Origin: an uncultured Clostridia bacterium
GTDB lineage: Bacteria; Bacillota; Clostridia; Christensenellales; Aristaeellaceae
Length of the DNA: 56,990 nucleotides
Direction of reading: 5' to 3'
Assembly: GCA_947166385.1 (NCBI GenBank)
Contig: CAMVEB010000025.1
Coordinates: 1 to 56,990 of the forward strand
Shown one piece after another: positions 34,250 to 42,052 of the stretch. The position numbers were made by a program, and so were the translations under genes. Position 1 is the first letter of the stretch. Each line of letters opens with the position of its first letter. A model generated the notes under the pieces. That model saw nothing but the letters and a program-made list of their open reading frames with translations, was not told the origin of the DNA and did not search any database.

Positions 34250-34618
34250 ATGAAGAAATATACGTTTCCCTATGGTGGCTCTTTTGGAAGTGGTGACAGT
34301 TGGGACAATGAAATCGATGTAGAGTTGACGAACAAAAATGCTGCACGTTTGGAACAATCGGCCCGAAAAAAGTCGCGCTGGCATCTGGATGAGGATCCAG
34401 AGATCAGCGATATTTATGATCTTGTGTACAAGAAGGCATATAATCAGGAACTTCGGAATATCCCTGATTTTATTCTTGATGAATTGAGAAGGGATAATTA
34501 CAGGGGGAGCACGAAGGTCTCCAATCGGAAACTGGCAAAGGAATACTTAGAGGATTCCACCTTCAGTGTTAGTTATCCTGAAGAATTACAGGATCTTGAT
34601 GTCAATTGTGAAATATGA
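34250..34618 (+). CDS. Hypothetical protein, 122 aa
   Basis: A 122-aa soluble protein with no family I recognise. It begins MKKYTFPYGGSFGSG, then WDNEIDVELTNKNAARLEQS, and has a helical, charged second half (DIYDLVYKKAYNQELRNIPD). It starts 11 bases after the RelE-UvrD stop, with AAGGGAG at a good distance, so it is probably the last protein of the same transcript. It is more A+T-rich than the gene before it. There is no signal peptide, membrane segment or cysteine cluster. A partner or modulator of the upstream helicase is possible but unsupported. Confidence 0.6.
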   Translation: MKKYTFPYGGSFGSGDSWDNEIDVELTNKNAARLEQSARKKSRWHLDEDPEISDIYDLVYKKAYNQELRNIPDFILDELRRDNYRGSTKVSNRKLAKEYLEDSTFSVSYPEELQDLDVNCEI

Positions 34619-34655
34619 ACATGTCAAAGATACGATGAATGAATGGGGTTAAAGA

Positions 34656-34982
34656 ATGGTTGGAAAATACAAGGTCATCACCCTCTGCGGCAGTACACGC
34701 TTCAGGGATGCTTTTCTGGAAGCGCAGAAGCGGCTGACGCTGGAGGGGAATATTGTGATCAGCGTCGGTCTCTTCGGGCATGCCGGGGATGAGGAAGTCT
34801 GGATGCCCGGGACGAAGGAAATGCTGGATGATATGCACCGGGCGAAAATCGATATGGCGGATGAAATATATGTCATCAATGTCGGCGGCTATATCGGATC
34901 CAGTACCCGGGGAGAGATCGAATATGCCCTGAAGACCGGGAAAAAAGTCAGTTATTTGGAAAGCATTGATAAAGATGCTTAG
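34656..34982 (+). CDS. Nucleoside 2-deoxyribosyltransferase-like protein
   Basis: A 108-aa protein of the deoxyribosyltransferase/TIR-like Rossmann superfamily. It opens KVITLCGSTRFRDAFLEA, whose CGSTR loop binds the nucleoside or phosphate, and has DMHRAKIDMADEIYVINVGG and IGSSTRGEIEYALKTGKKV, the conserved C-terminal half with the catalytic-region glutamate. Related proteins move bases between deoxyribonucleosides or cleave nucleotides; some are phage or defence linked. It follows the DISARM-like operon by 38 bases with a weak ribosome site. It could belong to the island as a nucleotide-metabolising accessory or be an independent housekeeping or phage gene. Confidence 0.75.
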   Translation: MVGKYKVITLCGSTRFRDAFLEAQKRLTLEGNIVISVGLFGHAGDEEVWMPGTKEMLDDMHRAKIDMADEIYVINVGGYIGSSTRGEIEYALKTGKKVSYLESIDKDA

Positions 34983-35030
34983 ACCCGGAAAAGGCCAATC
35001 TCTTTGGACGGGATTTATGACGGGGAACCA

Positions 35031-35120
35031 ATGTATGAGATACCTCACAGGCGATCCAATTCTGCAACAGAGACTCTGCTCGGGCTGGGAGCGATAACGG
35101 AAGAGGATATCGTGGATTAG
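35031..35120 (+). CDS. Possible small ORF or gene remnant, 29 aa
   Basis: A 29-codon frame (MYEIPHRRSNSATETLLGLG, then AITEEDIVD). The frame is open upstream to the preceding stop, with a TTG at 35004, so it may be the tail of a decayed gene. There is no clear ribosome site. I cannot assign a function. Confidence 0.25.
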   Translation: MYEIPHRRSNSATETLLGLGAITEEDIVD

Positions 35121-35172
35121 TCCGGAACGATTCATATGTTTTCGTTTTATCATGATGACAGGTGATAATAAG

Positions 35173-35385
35173 ATGACAAAAATCAAAAAGAAAAACGATC
35201 CGTATTGGATTCATCATACGCATTCCCCGAAAAAAGGGGAATATGAGTGCTCCGTCTGCTGCAGGCGGTATAGCGAGTCCGCTCCCTCCTGCCCCGGTTG
35301 CGGGTCTGTCATGACCGGGGTAAAGGAAAGGAGCGAGTGGGTCGACGAAGCTGAAAAATGGGATATGTACCTGGAGAATTTCTGA
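35173..35385 (+). CDS. Small zinc-ribbon protein
   Basis: A 70-aa protein with a basic N terminus (MTKIKKKNDPYWIHHTH) and a four-cysteine zinc ribbon: ECSVC at about residues 24-28 and CPGCGS about 14 residues later. An acidic tail follows (WVDEAEKWDMYLENF). This layout is common among short phage-encoded zinc-ribbon proteins of unknown role. AGGTGA lies 7 bases upstream of the ATG at 35173; an earlier ATG at 35152 is less likely. It stands alone between the defence island and the peptidase cassette. From 35386 to 35568 no gene is seen. Confidence 0.6.
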   Translation: MTKIKKKNDPYWIHHTHSPKKGEYECSVCCRRYSESAPSCPGCGSVMTGVKERSEWVDEAEKWDMYLENF

Positions 35386-35568
35386 TTGAAAATCATGTAT
35401 GGCATGATCACAAATCCCGGCGCGGATTGGTTGTTCCGGGATTCCCGGAAGAAGAAATGACGTGCTGTTGGCTCAGATCATGCTATTTCTTTCACCTCTG
35501 TAACTGTCTGAAAAAGCAGGTAACCTTGTTCACGCAGTTGAATACAGAGTTGAAGGTGATCTGATTCG

Positions 35569-35601
35569 GTGACTACCTAAAAATCCGAGTTGTTGTGGTT
35601 A
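35569..35601. repeat. 33-bp direct repeat, left copy
   Basis: This 33-base sequence starts GTGACTACCTAAAAATCC and ends GTTGTTGTGGTTA. It recurs without mismatch at 38044-38076. The two copies bracket the M13 peptidase gene and a broken phage gene. Homology of that broken gene to its intact relative ends exactly at the inner edge of this copy. Confidence 0.9.
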
Positions 35602-35761
35602 ATCAAAAGTTCCCCCGTGGAATCATCCCAGACGGAAATCACCAAACCCCCGGAGCGCAAAGATACCGCACCTCAATCCGCGCGTGAAACCCTTCCCCGT
35701 CAATGGAAAGATCCAGCGTCATCACCTGACGCGGATCGTTCGTCAAAGGCAGAATAAACGC
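35596..35761 (-). pseudogene. Broken copy of phage tail gene (DUF6983-like)
   Basis: Read on the minus strand from 35761, the peptide contains LPLTNDPRQVMTLDLSIDGE, then HARIEVRYL, followed by a stop. A one-base shift restores ISVWDDSTGELLIN. This parallels the intact protein at 52434-52787 (LPLTEDPRQVMTADVMIDGT, HVRFEVRYL, VISLWDNSNGEQWIN). The copy has no start, carries a frameshift and stops matching at the 33-bp repeat. It is therefore debris from a related second phage. Confidence 0.8.
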
Positions 35762-35818
35762 TGTTACAGAACGTCCTCACCCCCTGTCCGCCGTAAAAGA
35801 CCGCAGTCCGAAATACTT

Positions 35819-35848
35819 TTGACACAGTCCGAAGAAAAGTGATATCAT
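35819..35848 (+). promoter_or_regulatory. Promoter of the M13 peptidase gene
   Basis: A consensus TTGACA (35819-35824), 18-base spacer and TATCAT (35843-35848) lie 33 bases before the ATG. AAAGGAG follows at a good distance from the start. Confidence 0.75.
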
Positions 35849-35880
35849 AATAAAAACCCCAAAGAAAAGGAGTTACCACA

Positions 35881-37953
35881 ATGAAACACACGAAACACTG
35901 GATAACAGCCCTGACGGCGCTGGTTCTGGCGCTGATGATGACCTTCGGCGCTTTCGCCGAGGCGCTGCCCGCCGAGGAGCCGAAGGAGCTGTTCGGTTCT
36001 CCCTGGGTCAACAGCATGATCATCGGCAACCTGCCGGATGCCGCGCCGGACCTGAAGGATGATTTCTATGCCGCCGTGAATTACGATGCGTTGGCGGCCA
36101 ACCAGAGCGGCCTGTATATGCCGATCGCGGGCAGCGGGGCGGAAATCGAGGCGTCTTTAAGGGCGCTCCTGCAGGACGATTCCCTCGCCAATGATGAAAT
36201 CACCCAGCTGAAAATCTTCTGGGAGCAGGCCGCGGACATTGACGAACTCCGTGCCGCCGGGTACGCTCCGGTCACCCCGTACGTGGACCGCATCAAGGCG
36301 GCCACATCTCTTGAGGAGCTGAACGCGGTGCTGACGGCGGAGGATTTTCCCTTCTCGCCTTATCTGACCATGCCCGTGGCGCCGCTGGCCCTGAATGAGG
36401 AAAACGGCGTGTGGATTTATCCCGCCCTTTCGTTGACCAGGGATTATATGAATGGTGCAAACAGCTATTCCGAACCGGCGGCGGACGCGTCCGCGCTCCT
36501 GCAGAAGAGCGCCGCTCTGGACCTCTTCCTGTATGTAAGCAATGTGTTGGCAACCCTTGGCGTCGAGCCTGACAAAAACGGCAGCACAGTCCTGGATCTC
36601 TTCAATACCGAGGTCAGCTATGTCAGCAAAGCCTACAACGAAACGACGGCGAGCCTGGCAGACTACGGCTATATCAGCAACGCGCCTCAGCGCCTGACCC
36701 TGGAAGAACTGGACAGCCTGTGCAGCCGTTTCCCGCTGACCGCCACGCTGAAAAAGTTCGGGAAGGACAAGTCTCCGGGCTATATCGTGCTGTATCCTGA
36801 CTGGCTGAAGGCCCTGGACGCCCTCTGGACCGAGGAAAACCTCGATAAGCTCAAGCTTCTGACCGGTTACAAAGTGCTGATGGAAGCCGCTCCTTTCCTC
36901 AGTACCGATCGCGTCAATGAAACGCGCGCCGAAAGTGGCCAGGCAGCCCTGGATGCGACAGCCAACCCCTGGAACGTCTGCAACCGGTCGGAAACCTTTG
37001 GCCAGTTGCTTGGAAAACTCTACGCGGAGAAGGTCCTGGGGAACGGGCTGAAAGAACGGCTGACTACCATGACGAAGGAACTGATCGACACCTACCGCAC
37101 GTTGCTGAACGAAACCGAATGGCTCAGCGCGGAAAGCCGGGAAAAGGCCATGGAAAAACTGGACAATATGCGGCTTTGCGTTCTGGAGCCGGACGGCGGG
37201 TATTATGATTTCTCCGGCCTGAAGCTGACGCCCACCTCCGAAGGCGGCACCTTTTTCGGCAACTATCTGACCCTCAAAGCCTACCTGAACGAGCAGGAAA
37301 ACAGTTCTATCGGCAAGCCCGCCAAAGCGGACCTGGCTTGGAAAGCAGTCAATCCGACGTCTGTCAACTGCTTCTATGATCCTTTCTCCAACTCGGTCAA
37401 TCTTCTTCCCGGTTTCATGTTCTCCTACAACTGCCCGAAGGACGCCACGGAAGAGCAGATGCTGGGCGGCCTCGGAACCGTGATCGCCCATGAGCTCAGC
37501 CATGCCTTCGACTATGCCGGCAGCCAGTGCGACGCCTACGGACGGGGCATCGCGTTCCTGACCGAAGCGGACCGGGAGATCTTCCTCGGCAAAGTAAAGG
37601 CGGTGGAAGATTACTACAACGCCATCACCGTCTTGCCGGGCGTGAACTGCAATGGCACTTTCCTTCGGGTTGAAAACACAGCGGACCTGGCCGGTATGAA
37701 AGCCGCCGCCCTGCTGGCGAAAACAAAGGGACTGGATCTGCAGGCTTTCTTCCGCGAAAATGCGAAGCTCTATGTCACGGCTGTTCCGGAAGCTGTCTCA
37801 ATAGCGCTGCTGAACGATACGCACGCGTTCTCCTACCTGCGGGTCAACGTGAACCTCCAGATGGTAGACGAATTCTATGAAGCCTTCGATGCCCGGGAAG
37901 GCGATGGCATGTATGTGAAACCGGAAGAGCGCCTGAAGACCTGGGGCAAATAA
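35881..37953 (+). CDS. pepO: M13-family secreted zinc metallopeptidase
   Basis: A 690-aa neprilysin/PepO-type endopeptidase. The N terminus is a signal peptide (HTKHWITALTALVLALMM, then GAFAEA), which predicts export. The catalytic site is HELSH (H537, E538, H541) in VIAHELSHAFDYAG, with E598 in ENTADLAG as third zinc ligand and D602 as the conserved ExxxD aspartate. NCFYDPFSNSVNLLPGFM just upstream is the usual substrate-binding segment. Length and C-terminal residues fit M13 enzymes, which cut short peptides. It has its own promoter and is bracketed by 33-bp direct repeats, so it looks like a self-contained cassette of bacterial, not phage, character. There is no sign of truncation. Confidence 0.93.
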   Translation: MKHTKHWITALTALVLALMMTFGAFAEALPAEEPKELFGSPWVNSMIIGNLPDAAPDLKDDFYAAVNYDALAANQSGLYMPIAGSGAEIEASLRALLQDDSLANDEITQLKIFWEQAADIDELRAAGYAPVTPYVDRIKAATSLEELNAVLTAEDFPFSPYLTMPVAPLALNEENGVWIYPALSLTRDYMNGANSYSEPAADASALLQKSAALDLFLYVSNVLATLGVEPDKNGSTVLDLFNTEVSYVSKAYNETTASLADYGYISNAPQRLTLEELDSLCSRFPLTATLKKFGKDKSPGYIVLYPDWLKALDALWTEENLDKLKLLTGYKVLMEAAPFLSTDRVNETRAESGQAALDATANPWNVCNRSETFGQLLGKLYAEKVLGNGLKERLTTMTKELIDTYRTLLNETEWLSAESREKAMEKLDNMRLCVLEPDGGYYDFSGLKLTPTSEGGTFFGNYLTLKAYLNEQENSSIGKPAKADLAWKAVNPTSVNCFYDPFSNSVNLLPGFMFSYNCPKDATEEQMLGGLGTVIAHELSHAFDYAGSQCDAYGRGIAFLTEADREIFLGKVKAVEDYYNAITVLPGVNCNGTFLRVENTADLAGMKAAALLAKTKGLDLQAFFRENAKLYVTAVPEAVSIALLNDTHAFSYLRVNVNLQMVDEFYEAFDAREGDGMYVKPEERLKTWGK

Positions 37954-37981
37954 GAGACGGAAATCTTGTCTCAACACCATA

Positions 37982-38037
37982 CTCTGGCGAATTCCCTGAA
38001 AACGCTTGCGTTGCTTCGGGAATGCTTTAATCCAGAG
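37982..38037. repeat. Imperfect long hairpin after pepO
   Basis: CTCTGG (37982-37987) pairs with CCAGAG (38032-38037). Inside, TTCCCTGAA faces TTCGGGAA, and the loop contains the palindrome AACGCTTGCGTT. It ends 6 bases before the right 33-bp repeat. It may terminate the pepO transcript without a T-run or be part of a mobile-element end. Confidence 0.55.
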
Positions 38038-38043
38038 GATTTC

Positions 38044-38076
38044 GTGACTACCTAAAAATCCGAGTTGTTGTGGTTA
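38044..38076. repeat. 33-bp direct repeat, right copy
   Basis: Identical over all 33 bases to 35569-35601, about 2.4 kb to the left. It lies between the post-pepO hairpin and the terminator and promoter region of the XRE gene. Confidence 0.9.
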
Positions 38077-38095
38077 GACATGAAAAAAAAATAAA

Positions 38096-38143
38096 AAGCG
38101 GTGTTCAATCGGATGTTTCCGCTTGAACGCGGCTTTTTTTTTC
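38096..38143 (+). terminator. Intrinsic terminator before XRE gene
   Basis: A stem formed by GCGGTGTTCAA (from about 38098) and TTGAACGCGGC, with a GGATGTTTCCGC-containing loop, is followed by nine T residues. A-runs upstream could make it act on both strands. The promoter of the next gene overlaps its right arm. Confidence 0.65.
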
Positions 38144-38151
38144 TGTATAAT
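38123..38151 (+). promoter_or_regulatory. Promoter of the XRE gene at 38262
   Basis: TTGAAC (38123-38128), a 17-base spacer and consensus TATAAT (38146-38151) preceded directly by TG. The -35 lies in the right arm of the terminator. Confidence 0.65.
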
Positions 38152-38261
38152 CATATTTACAGTAAAGGCGGATAATCCATACATTTCCGCTCCGGGTGAT
38201 GGGCTGTTCCGGCAGATTCCCGGATGATACGTTGTGCTTTGTGCGGATGAGGAGAGCAACC

Positions 38262-38651
38262 ATGAAGTTCGGTGAAAAGGTGAGGAAGCTGCGCAGGGAG
38301 AGGAAGCTCACGCAGAGTGAACTGGCGGCAAAGATCGGCGTCAGCGGCAGAAGCGTGGCTTCTTATGAAGCCGGAATATCCTATCCCCGTTACAGGGAAA
38401 CCTATGACGCGCTGGCCGCCGTGCTGGGGGTGGATGTCAATGATCTCCGGAGGGAGGATGAAGAGCTTCCGGAGGATGTCAGCCAGTGGTTCGGCTCCCC
38501 CGGGCAGCGGCGGGCGTACGCGATCCTGGCGGAAGTCCGGCTGTTCTTCGCTGATGAAGAAATCTCTTTCGTTGACAAACTGGCCCTCCTGACAGAGATA
38601 CAGCTGCTGTTCCTGGATTCCGTGCGCCGGAAGAAGAGAAGACCACGATGA
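38262..38651 (+). CDS. XRE-family transcriptional regulator
   Basis: A 129-aa protein with an N-terminal helix-turn-helix (residues 1-62: MKFGEKVRKLRRERKLTQSE, then LAAKIGVSGRSVASYEAG). The C-terminal half is helical (LPEDVSQWFGSPGQRRAYAI, LLTEIQLLFLDSVRRKK) and probably mediates dimer formation. The start at 38262 follows GAGGAGAG; longer upstream frames lack this site. It is expressed from its own promoter and stands alone, with an Rpn fragment after it. It resembles stand-alone Cro/CI-type regulators in Clostridia; its targets are not evident from the sequence. Confidence 0.8.
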   Translation: MKFGEKVRKLRRERKLTQSELAAKIGVSGRSVASYEAGISYPRYRETYDALAAVLGVDVNDLRREDEELPEDVSQWFGSPGQRRAYAILAEVRLFFADEEISFVDKLALLTEIQLLFLDSVRRKKRRPR

Positions 38652-38680
38652 GAAAAGAGAATCGGCCGTCTTTTCCTTGA

Positions 38681-39214
38681 TACTGGAACGCGCCGCTGTC
38701 CATTCAGGAAGCGCTGGAAGTGCCGGATGAACTGAAACCCTATGTGACGGATGTGAAGGTCAACCTGTTCGAGGTCGCTTATCTGACCTGGGATCAGGTG
38801 AATCAGTTCCAGAGCGATTTCCGGGAAGTAGCCCGGTACTTTGTCCAGATGCGGGAAAGCGGGGATTATCATCCCAGCGATGATGAACTGGCGCATATTG
38901 AATCGGTCCTGCAGCTGCTGAACGTGATGGATAAGGATCACCGGTTTGAGAGTGCGGTGAACGAACGGCTGGGAGGGAAGAAGGGGGTTAGGAAGATGTC
39001 TGAATGGCTGTCGAGAGTAATCGATGAGAACCAGGCAATTGGTCGCGCGGAAGGCCGCGCGGAAGGCCGTGCGCAAGGCCGCGCGGAAGGCGAATTTGAG
39101 ACCCTGACTGAATTGGTCAAAAAGAAACTGCTTTCCATCAAGGATGCCGCCGAGCAGGTCGGGATGACAGAAACGGACTTCTGCAAGAAGGCCGGGCTGC
39201 CGATTCAGCAATGA
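38681..39214 (+). pseudogene. Rpn-family protein, 5'-truncated
   Basis: A frame without its catalytic N terminus; a stop lies at 38678. It encodes YWNAPLSIQEALEVPDELKP, then VNLFEVAYLTWDQVNQFQSD and a tail in which GRAEG-type units are repeated four times. This is the C-terminal half of Rpn-family (PD-(D/E)XK, recombination-promoting nuclease, formerly putative transposase) proteins. The missing half would hold the nuclease residues, so the remnant cannot be an active nuclease. A shorter product from ATG 38720 is possible. The G-R-A-E repeat is a typical, variable feature of this family. Confidence 0.75.
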
Positions 39215-39275
39215 TTTTCCGGGAGACGGAGATCGGTTCTCTGCCTCTTTTTTCGCTGCGGTGGTATGGAACAAC

Positions 39276-39339
39276 TCTTTTTGTTCCATTATCGGCGGCT
39301 TCGGTCGTTTTTTCATCTTGTCGGCGCGGGATATGATGA
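39276..39339. repeat. 64-bp repeat, right copy
   Basis: Degenerate copy of 3767-3830 in the same orientation. Shared blocks are TTTTTGTTC, ATCGGCGGCTTCGG, TTTTTT, CTTG (TTTG in the other copy) and CGGCGCGGG followed by TATGA. It lies 62 bases after the Rpn fragment and could serve as that gene's weak terminator. Confidence 0.65.
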
Positions 39340-39362
39340 GTCAGGAAAACAAACTGAACGTA

Positions 39363-39866
39363 TCAGCGGGGATTCATTAAATCTGAAAAGTCTTTCGGAA
39401 GCGGGTATTTCACAAACAACTTCTGGGCGGTCGCTGGACTTAATTCTTCATACATACCGTGCAGGTCATGCCAGGCGCTGTTGGTATTGATCGGATTATA
39501 GAACACGGACGCAGCAAAGAATGGAAATCTGCGGTCATCCTTCCAATTGCTTCTTGCCCCAATGCAGTTTCCAAGGATCAGGTAATAGAAGGACTTTTCC
39601 GCGTCACTCCATTCGGAAACGGCCGGCTGCAAGTCAATACACTTTTTGATGCGGTTATCACTCTTGGCGTAGCTGGTCCATAATTCTATAAGGAGATCAC
39701 GGGTTGCTGTGGCTGGCATATCCCGGACCGGTTCCCCGGGCTTCGGAAGGGATGGATCCACCAGATCCTGTTTCGGGACAGGGGCAGGCTTTGGAGCATC
39801 CATAACAGGTTTCTTTTCCGGTTGTTCATTCTTCTTCCTGGGAAAGAGTTTTTCAAGAAGGCCCAT
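39363..39866 (-). CDS. Hypothetical protein, 167 aa
   Basis: A 167-aa soluble protein. The N terminus is basic (MGLLEKLFPRKKNEQPEKKP), followed by a Pro/Lys-rich linker to about residue 55. A C-terminal helical domain follows (LLIELWTSYAKSDNRIKKCI, then FYYLILGNCIGARSNWKDDR, and NSAWHDLHGMYEELSPATAQ). I do not recognise the family. AAAGGAGA lies just before the ATG at 39866. The frame is open further upstream but without a ribosome site. It lies downstream of the membrane protein gene on the same strand, 122 bases away, so the two may be cotranscribed. Confidence 0.6.
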   Translation of the reverse strand: MGLLEKLFPRKKNEQPEKKPVMDAPKPAPVPKQDLVDPSLPKPGEPVRDMPATATRDLLIELWTSYAKSDNRIKKCIDLQPAVSEWSDAEKSFYYLILGNCIGARSNWKDDRRFPFFAASVFYNPINTNSAWHDLHGMYEELSPATAQKLFVKYPLPKDFSDLMNPR

Positions 39867-39988
39867 TGCAAAACGTCTCCTTTTCCTGTCAGCATGATTT
39901 TCCATATCATCGAGAAATATAATGGACAAGCGGAAGCATGTCAATCCTTTGATTGCCTTAAGAGTCTTTCTGGCACAGTCATAACAGA

Positions 39989-40690
39989 TTATAGATTCTG
40001 TTTCCTCTTTTTGTCTCTCTTTTTCCGGAACGGTATGAACACTGCGAGGAATATCGCGCATAAACCTGCGGATGCCGTACCTCCATAAGTAAGGCCCGTT
40101 GTTTGAAGCGGAGTATAGCTTTCGGCGATTCTCGCTTTGACCTGATCAACAACCGCGTCATTGGCCCAGGTGACTTTTTCGGGCCGGCTTGCCGAGGTAG
40201 AGGGGAAAATGTTGGTGATGCTGTCCCGCATGATGATTTCCCGCTCCGTGGGATCATAAAAGAGCATGGAGAGGATTTCACCGGCAGCGTCGAAAACCGG
40301 TCCGTTGTTTCCATGCTGATACGCCTGGCTTCTCTCAAACCCCATGACCATGGCAATGGTGTCAAAACCGGAAAGGTCTTCGGGCGTCCAGCGATCCTTG
40401 TTCAGGTCTTTATCGGATTGATAGATCAGCTTCCATATGCCATCCGTACCCCGTCGAAGGACGATATATCCGGATGATTTCCGGAATCCTCTGTTTTCGC
40501 CCGTAAGATCCTGATAGTTCTCAAAGTCGACGATGTTCTCCCGGATCACGTTCAGGTTATACGCGGCGTCGCCCAGGCTTCCGCCGGCGGAAGACAAACC
40601 GAAATAAAGCGACAGGGCTAAGCCGACAACGGTGAGCACAATGCATACCACGAGCCAGAACCGCAGCGCTTTGTCGGAAATACGATACAT
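39989..40690 (-). CDS. Hypothetical two-span membrane protein
   Basis: A 233-aa protein with one hydrophobic segment at residues 10-33 (FWLVVCIVLTVVGLALSLYF) and another near the C terminus (TASAGLCAIFLAVFIPF), followed by a strongly basic tail (RKKRDKKRKQ). The region between them, about 170 residues, is soluble and probably extracellular (RGTDGIWKLIYQSDKDLNKD, SGFDTIAMVMGFERSQAY). I do not recognise the family. It is transcribed leftward toward the 167-aa protein. It looks like a chromosomal, not phage, gene. Confidence 0.65.
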   Translation of the reverse strand: MYRISDKALRFWLVVCIVLTVVGLALSLYFGLSSAGGSLGDAAYNLNVIRENIVDFENYQDLTGENRGFRKSSGYIVLRRGTDGIWKLIYQSDKDLNKDRWTPEDLSGFDTIAMVMGFERSQAYQHGNNGPVFDAAGEILSMLFYDPTEREIIMRDSITNIFPSTSASRPEKVTWANDAVVDQVKARIAESYTPLQTTGLTYGGTASAGLCAIFLAVFIPFRKKRDKKRKQNL

Positions 40691-40833
40691 AGGATGATCC
40701 CCCTGACGGCTTTTGTATACGGACAGAAAAAATGTATAATCAGGAAGATTATACCGGAAGAAACGCTATGTGTAAATCGTCATTTCTCCCATTCACGGAA
40801 TGACCCAATTCATGGGTAAAATATATGCAGGCG

Positions 40834-40863
40834 TTGAAAAGACAGGGGGCATTGTGGTAAAAT
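40834..40863 (+). promoter_or_regulatory. Promoter of the Rpn gene
   Basis: TTGAAA (40834-40839), an 18-base spacer and TAAAAT (40858-40863) lie about 55 bases before the probable original start of the Rpn gene. Confidence 0.5.
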
Positions 40864-40970
40864 TGAACTGGGTGATTGGATGCATCTAAAGGACTCCGGG
40901 GAAGGAGACGGTTAGTACGGATGAATTATTAAAACGTGAGAGAAACTTAAAATCGATTGCCGATTTCAGA

Positions 40971-41711
40971 ATGTTCGATGACACGTTTATGTCGGCGGTT
41001 TTTGATGGACAGATTGAGGAAACTCAGTTTTTGATCAGAGTTATTCTTAATCGGGATGATATCGATGTAATTGAATCAAAAGCCCAGTTTTTTATTTCGA
41101 ACACATATGGACATGGTGTTCGTTTGGATATTCGCGCCCAGGACAAAGAAGGACGTGTGTTCCACTTTGAGGTCGAAAGGAATAAGGAACGTGCATCAGC
41201 TCAACGAGCAAGATTTACTGGTGCGTTGGTGGATATTCAGCTTTTGAAACGGAATCAGGATTTCAAAGAGATTCCGGATCGTTACACTATTTTTATTACT
41301 GAGGAAGATAGGTTTGGGGCTGGGTTACCAATCTATCATGCAGAGAACAAGGTTGCAGAGCTTGGAGATGCTCCTCTTGGGGATGGTAGTCACATTATTT
41401 ACGTAAATGGAACCTATCGAAATACGGAAACACCAATCGGACAATTGATTCATGATTTTTCATGCAAGGATCCTAATGACATTATGAACAAGGTTCTTCG
41501 TGACAGGGTAAGCTTCTTGAAAAATACTGAAGGAGGGCGGGACAGAGTGTGCCAGATTATGGAAAAGCGAATTGATGAAGAAAAAATTGAATTGGCAAAG
41601 AGAGCATTGGAAACAGGAAAATATACTCCGGAAGAAGTTTCATTTCTCTATGAATTGCCGATTGCTTTTGTGGAGGAATTGGCCCGAAAAGAGCCAGCTG
41701 TATTTGCGTAA
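40971..41711 (+). CDS. Rpn-family PD-(D/E)XK nuclease
   Basis: A 246-aa protein of the recombination-promoting nuclease family. The core is seen in MFDDTFMSAVFDGQIEETQF, then VRLDIRAQDKEGRVFHFEVE (the D and E-x-E nuclease strand), and YTIFITEEDRFGAGLPIYH. The first ATG is 40971. However, the frame continues upstream with DELLKRERNLKSIADFR, which looks like genuine family sequence. That begins at an ACG (40917), 9 bases after GGAG, where an ATG would be expected. Either the ACG is used or a start mutation forces the shorter form. The C terminus (FLYELPIAFVEELARK) is intact, unlike the truncated relative at 38681. Confidence 0.8.
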   Translation: MFDDTFMSAVFDGQIEETQFLIRVILNRDDIDVIESKAQFFISNTYGHGVRLDIRAQDKEGRVFHFEVERNKERASAQRARFTGALVDIQLLKRNQDFKEIPDRYTIFITEEDRFGAGLPIYHAENKVAELGDAPLGDGSHIIYVNGTYRNTETPIGQLIHDFSCKDPNDIMNKVLRDRVSFLKNTEGGRDRVCQIMEKRIDEEKIELAKRALETGKYTPEEVSFLYELPIAFVEELARKEPAVFA

Positions 41712-41735
41712 CAAAGCTGACTTTGGAGGCGAGGG

Positions 41736-41768
41736 GGAGACAGGAGGTCAGTCCTTTGTCTCCTTTTT
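41736..41768 (+). terminator. Terminator of the Rpn gene
   Basis: GGAGAC (41736-41741) pairs with GTCTCC (41758-41763), followed by TTTTT, 25 bases after the stop. From here to 42052 I see no gene, only a GCCGGC hairpin near 41801-41819. Confidence 0.7.
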
Positions 41769-42052
41769 CTGTTTGCCGGTGGTACTGCTGTTTCCCCTGC
41801 CGGCAGGTTTCGCCGGCAAGTAATCAGTAATCCCATCGCTGTGGAGCAGAGAACCCTGCTTCAAAGCTTTTTCTTTTTGTGTTATCATGATATGGATGAG
41901 CATGCGGGTTCTTTGAAGCTTATGCTACAATCCATTTATCTCCTTTTGTTGTGGAAGACAGAACCAGACGGACGGGCGATGGATCCCTGAGATCTTGATA
42001 CTCGCTCTGTCAGGTTTGGCGGGAAACAGGGAAGGAATCAGAGGTGATATTT

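Noticed and set aside
35569..35601. 33-bp repeat as a phage attachment site.
   Set aside because: The repeats enclose a bacterial peptidase gene, not the prophage, and no integrase or tRNA is nearby.
35881..37953. M13 peptidase as a phage lysis or defence protein.
   Set aside because: It has a standard signal peptide and full catalytic set of a secreted bacterial endopeptidase, with its own promoter.
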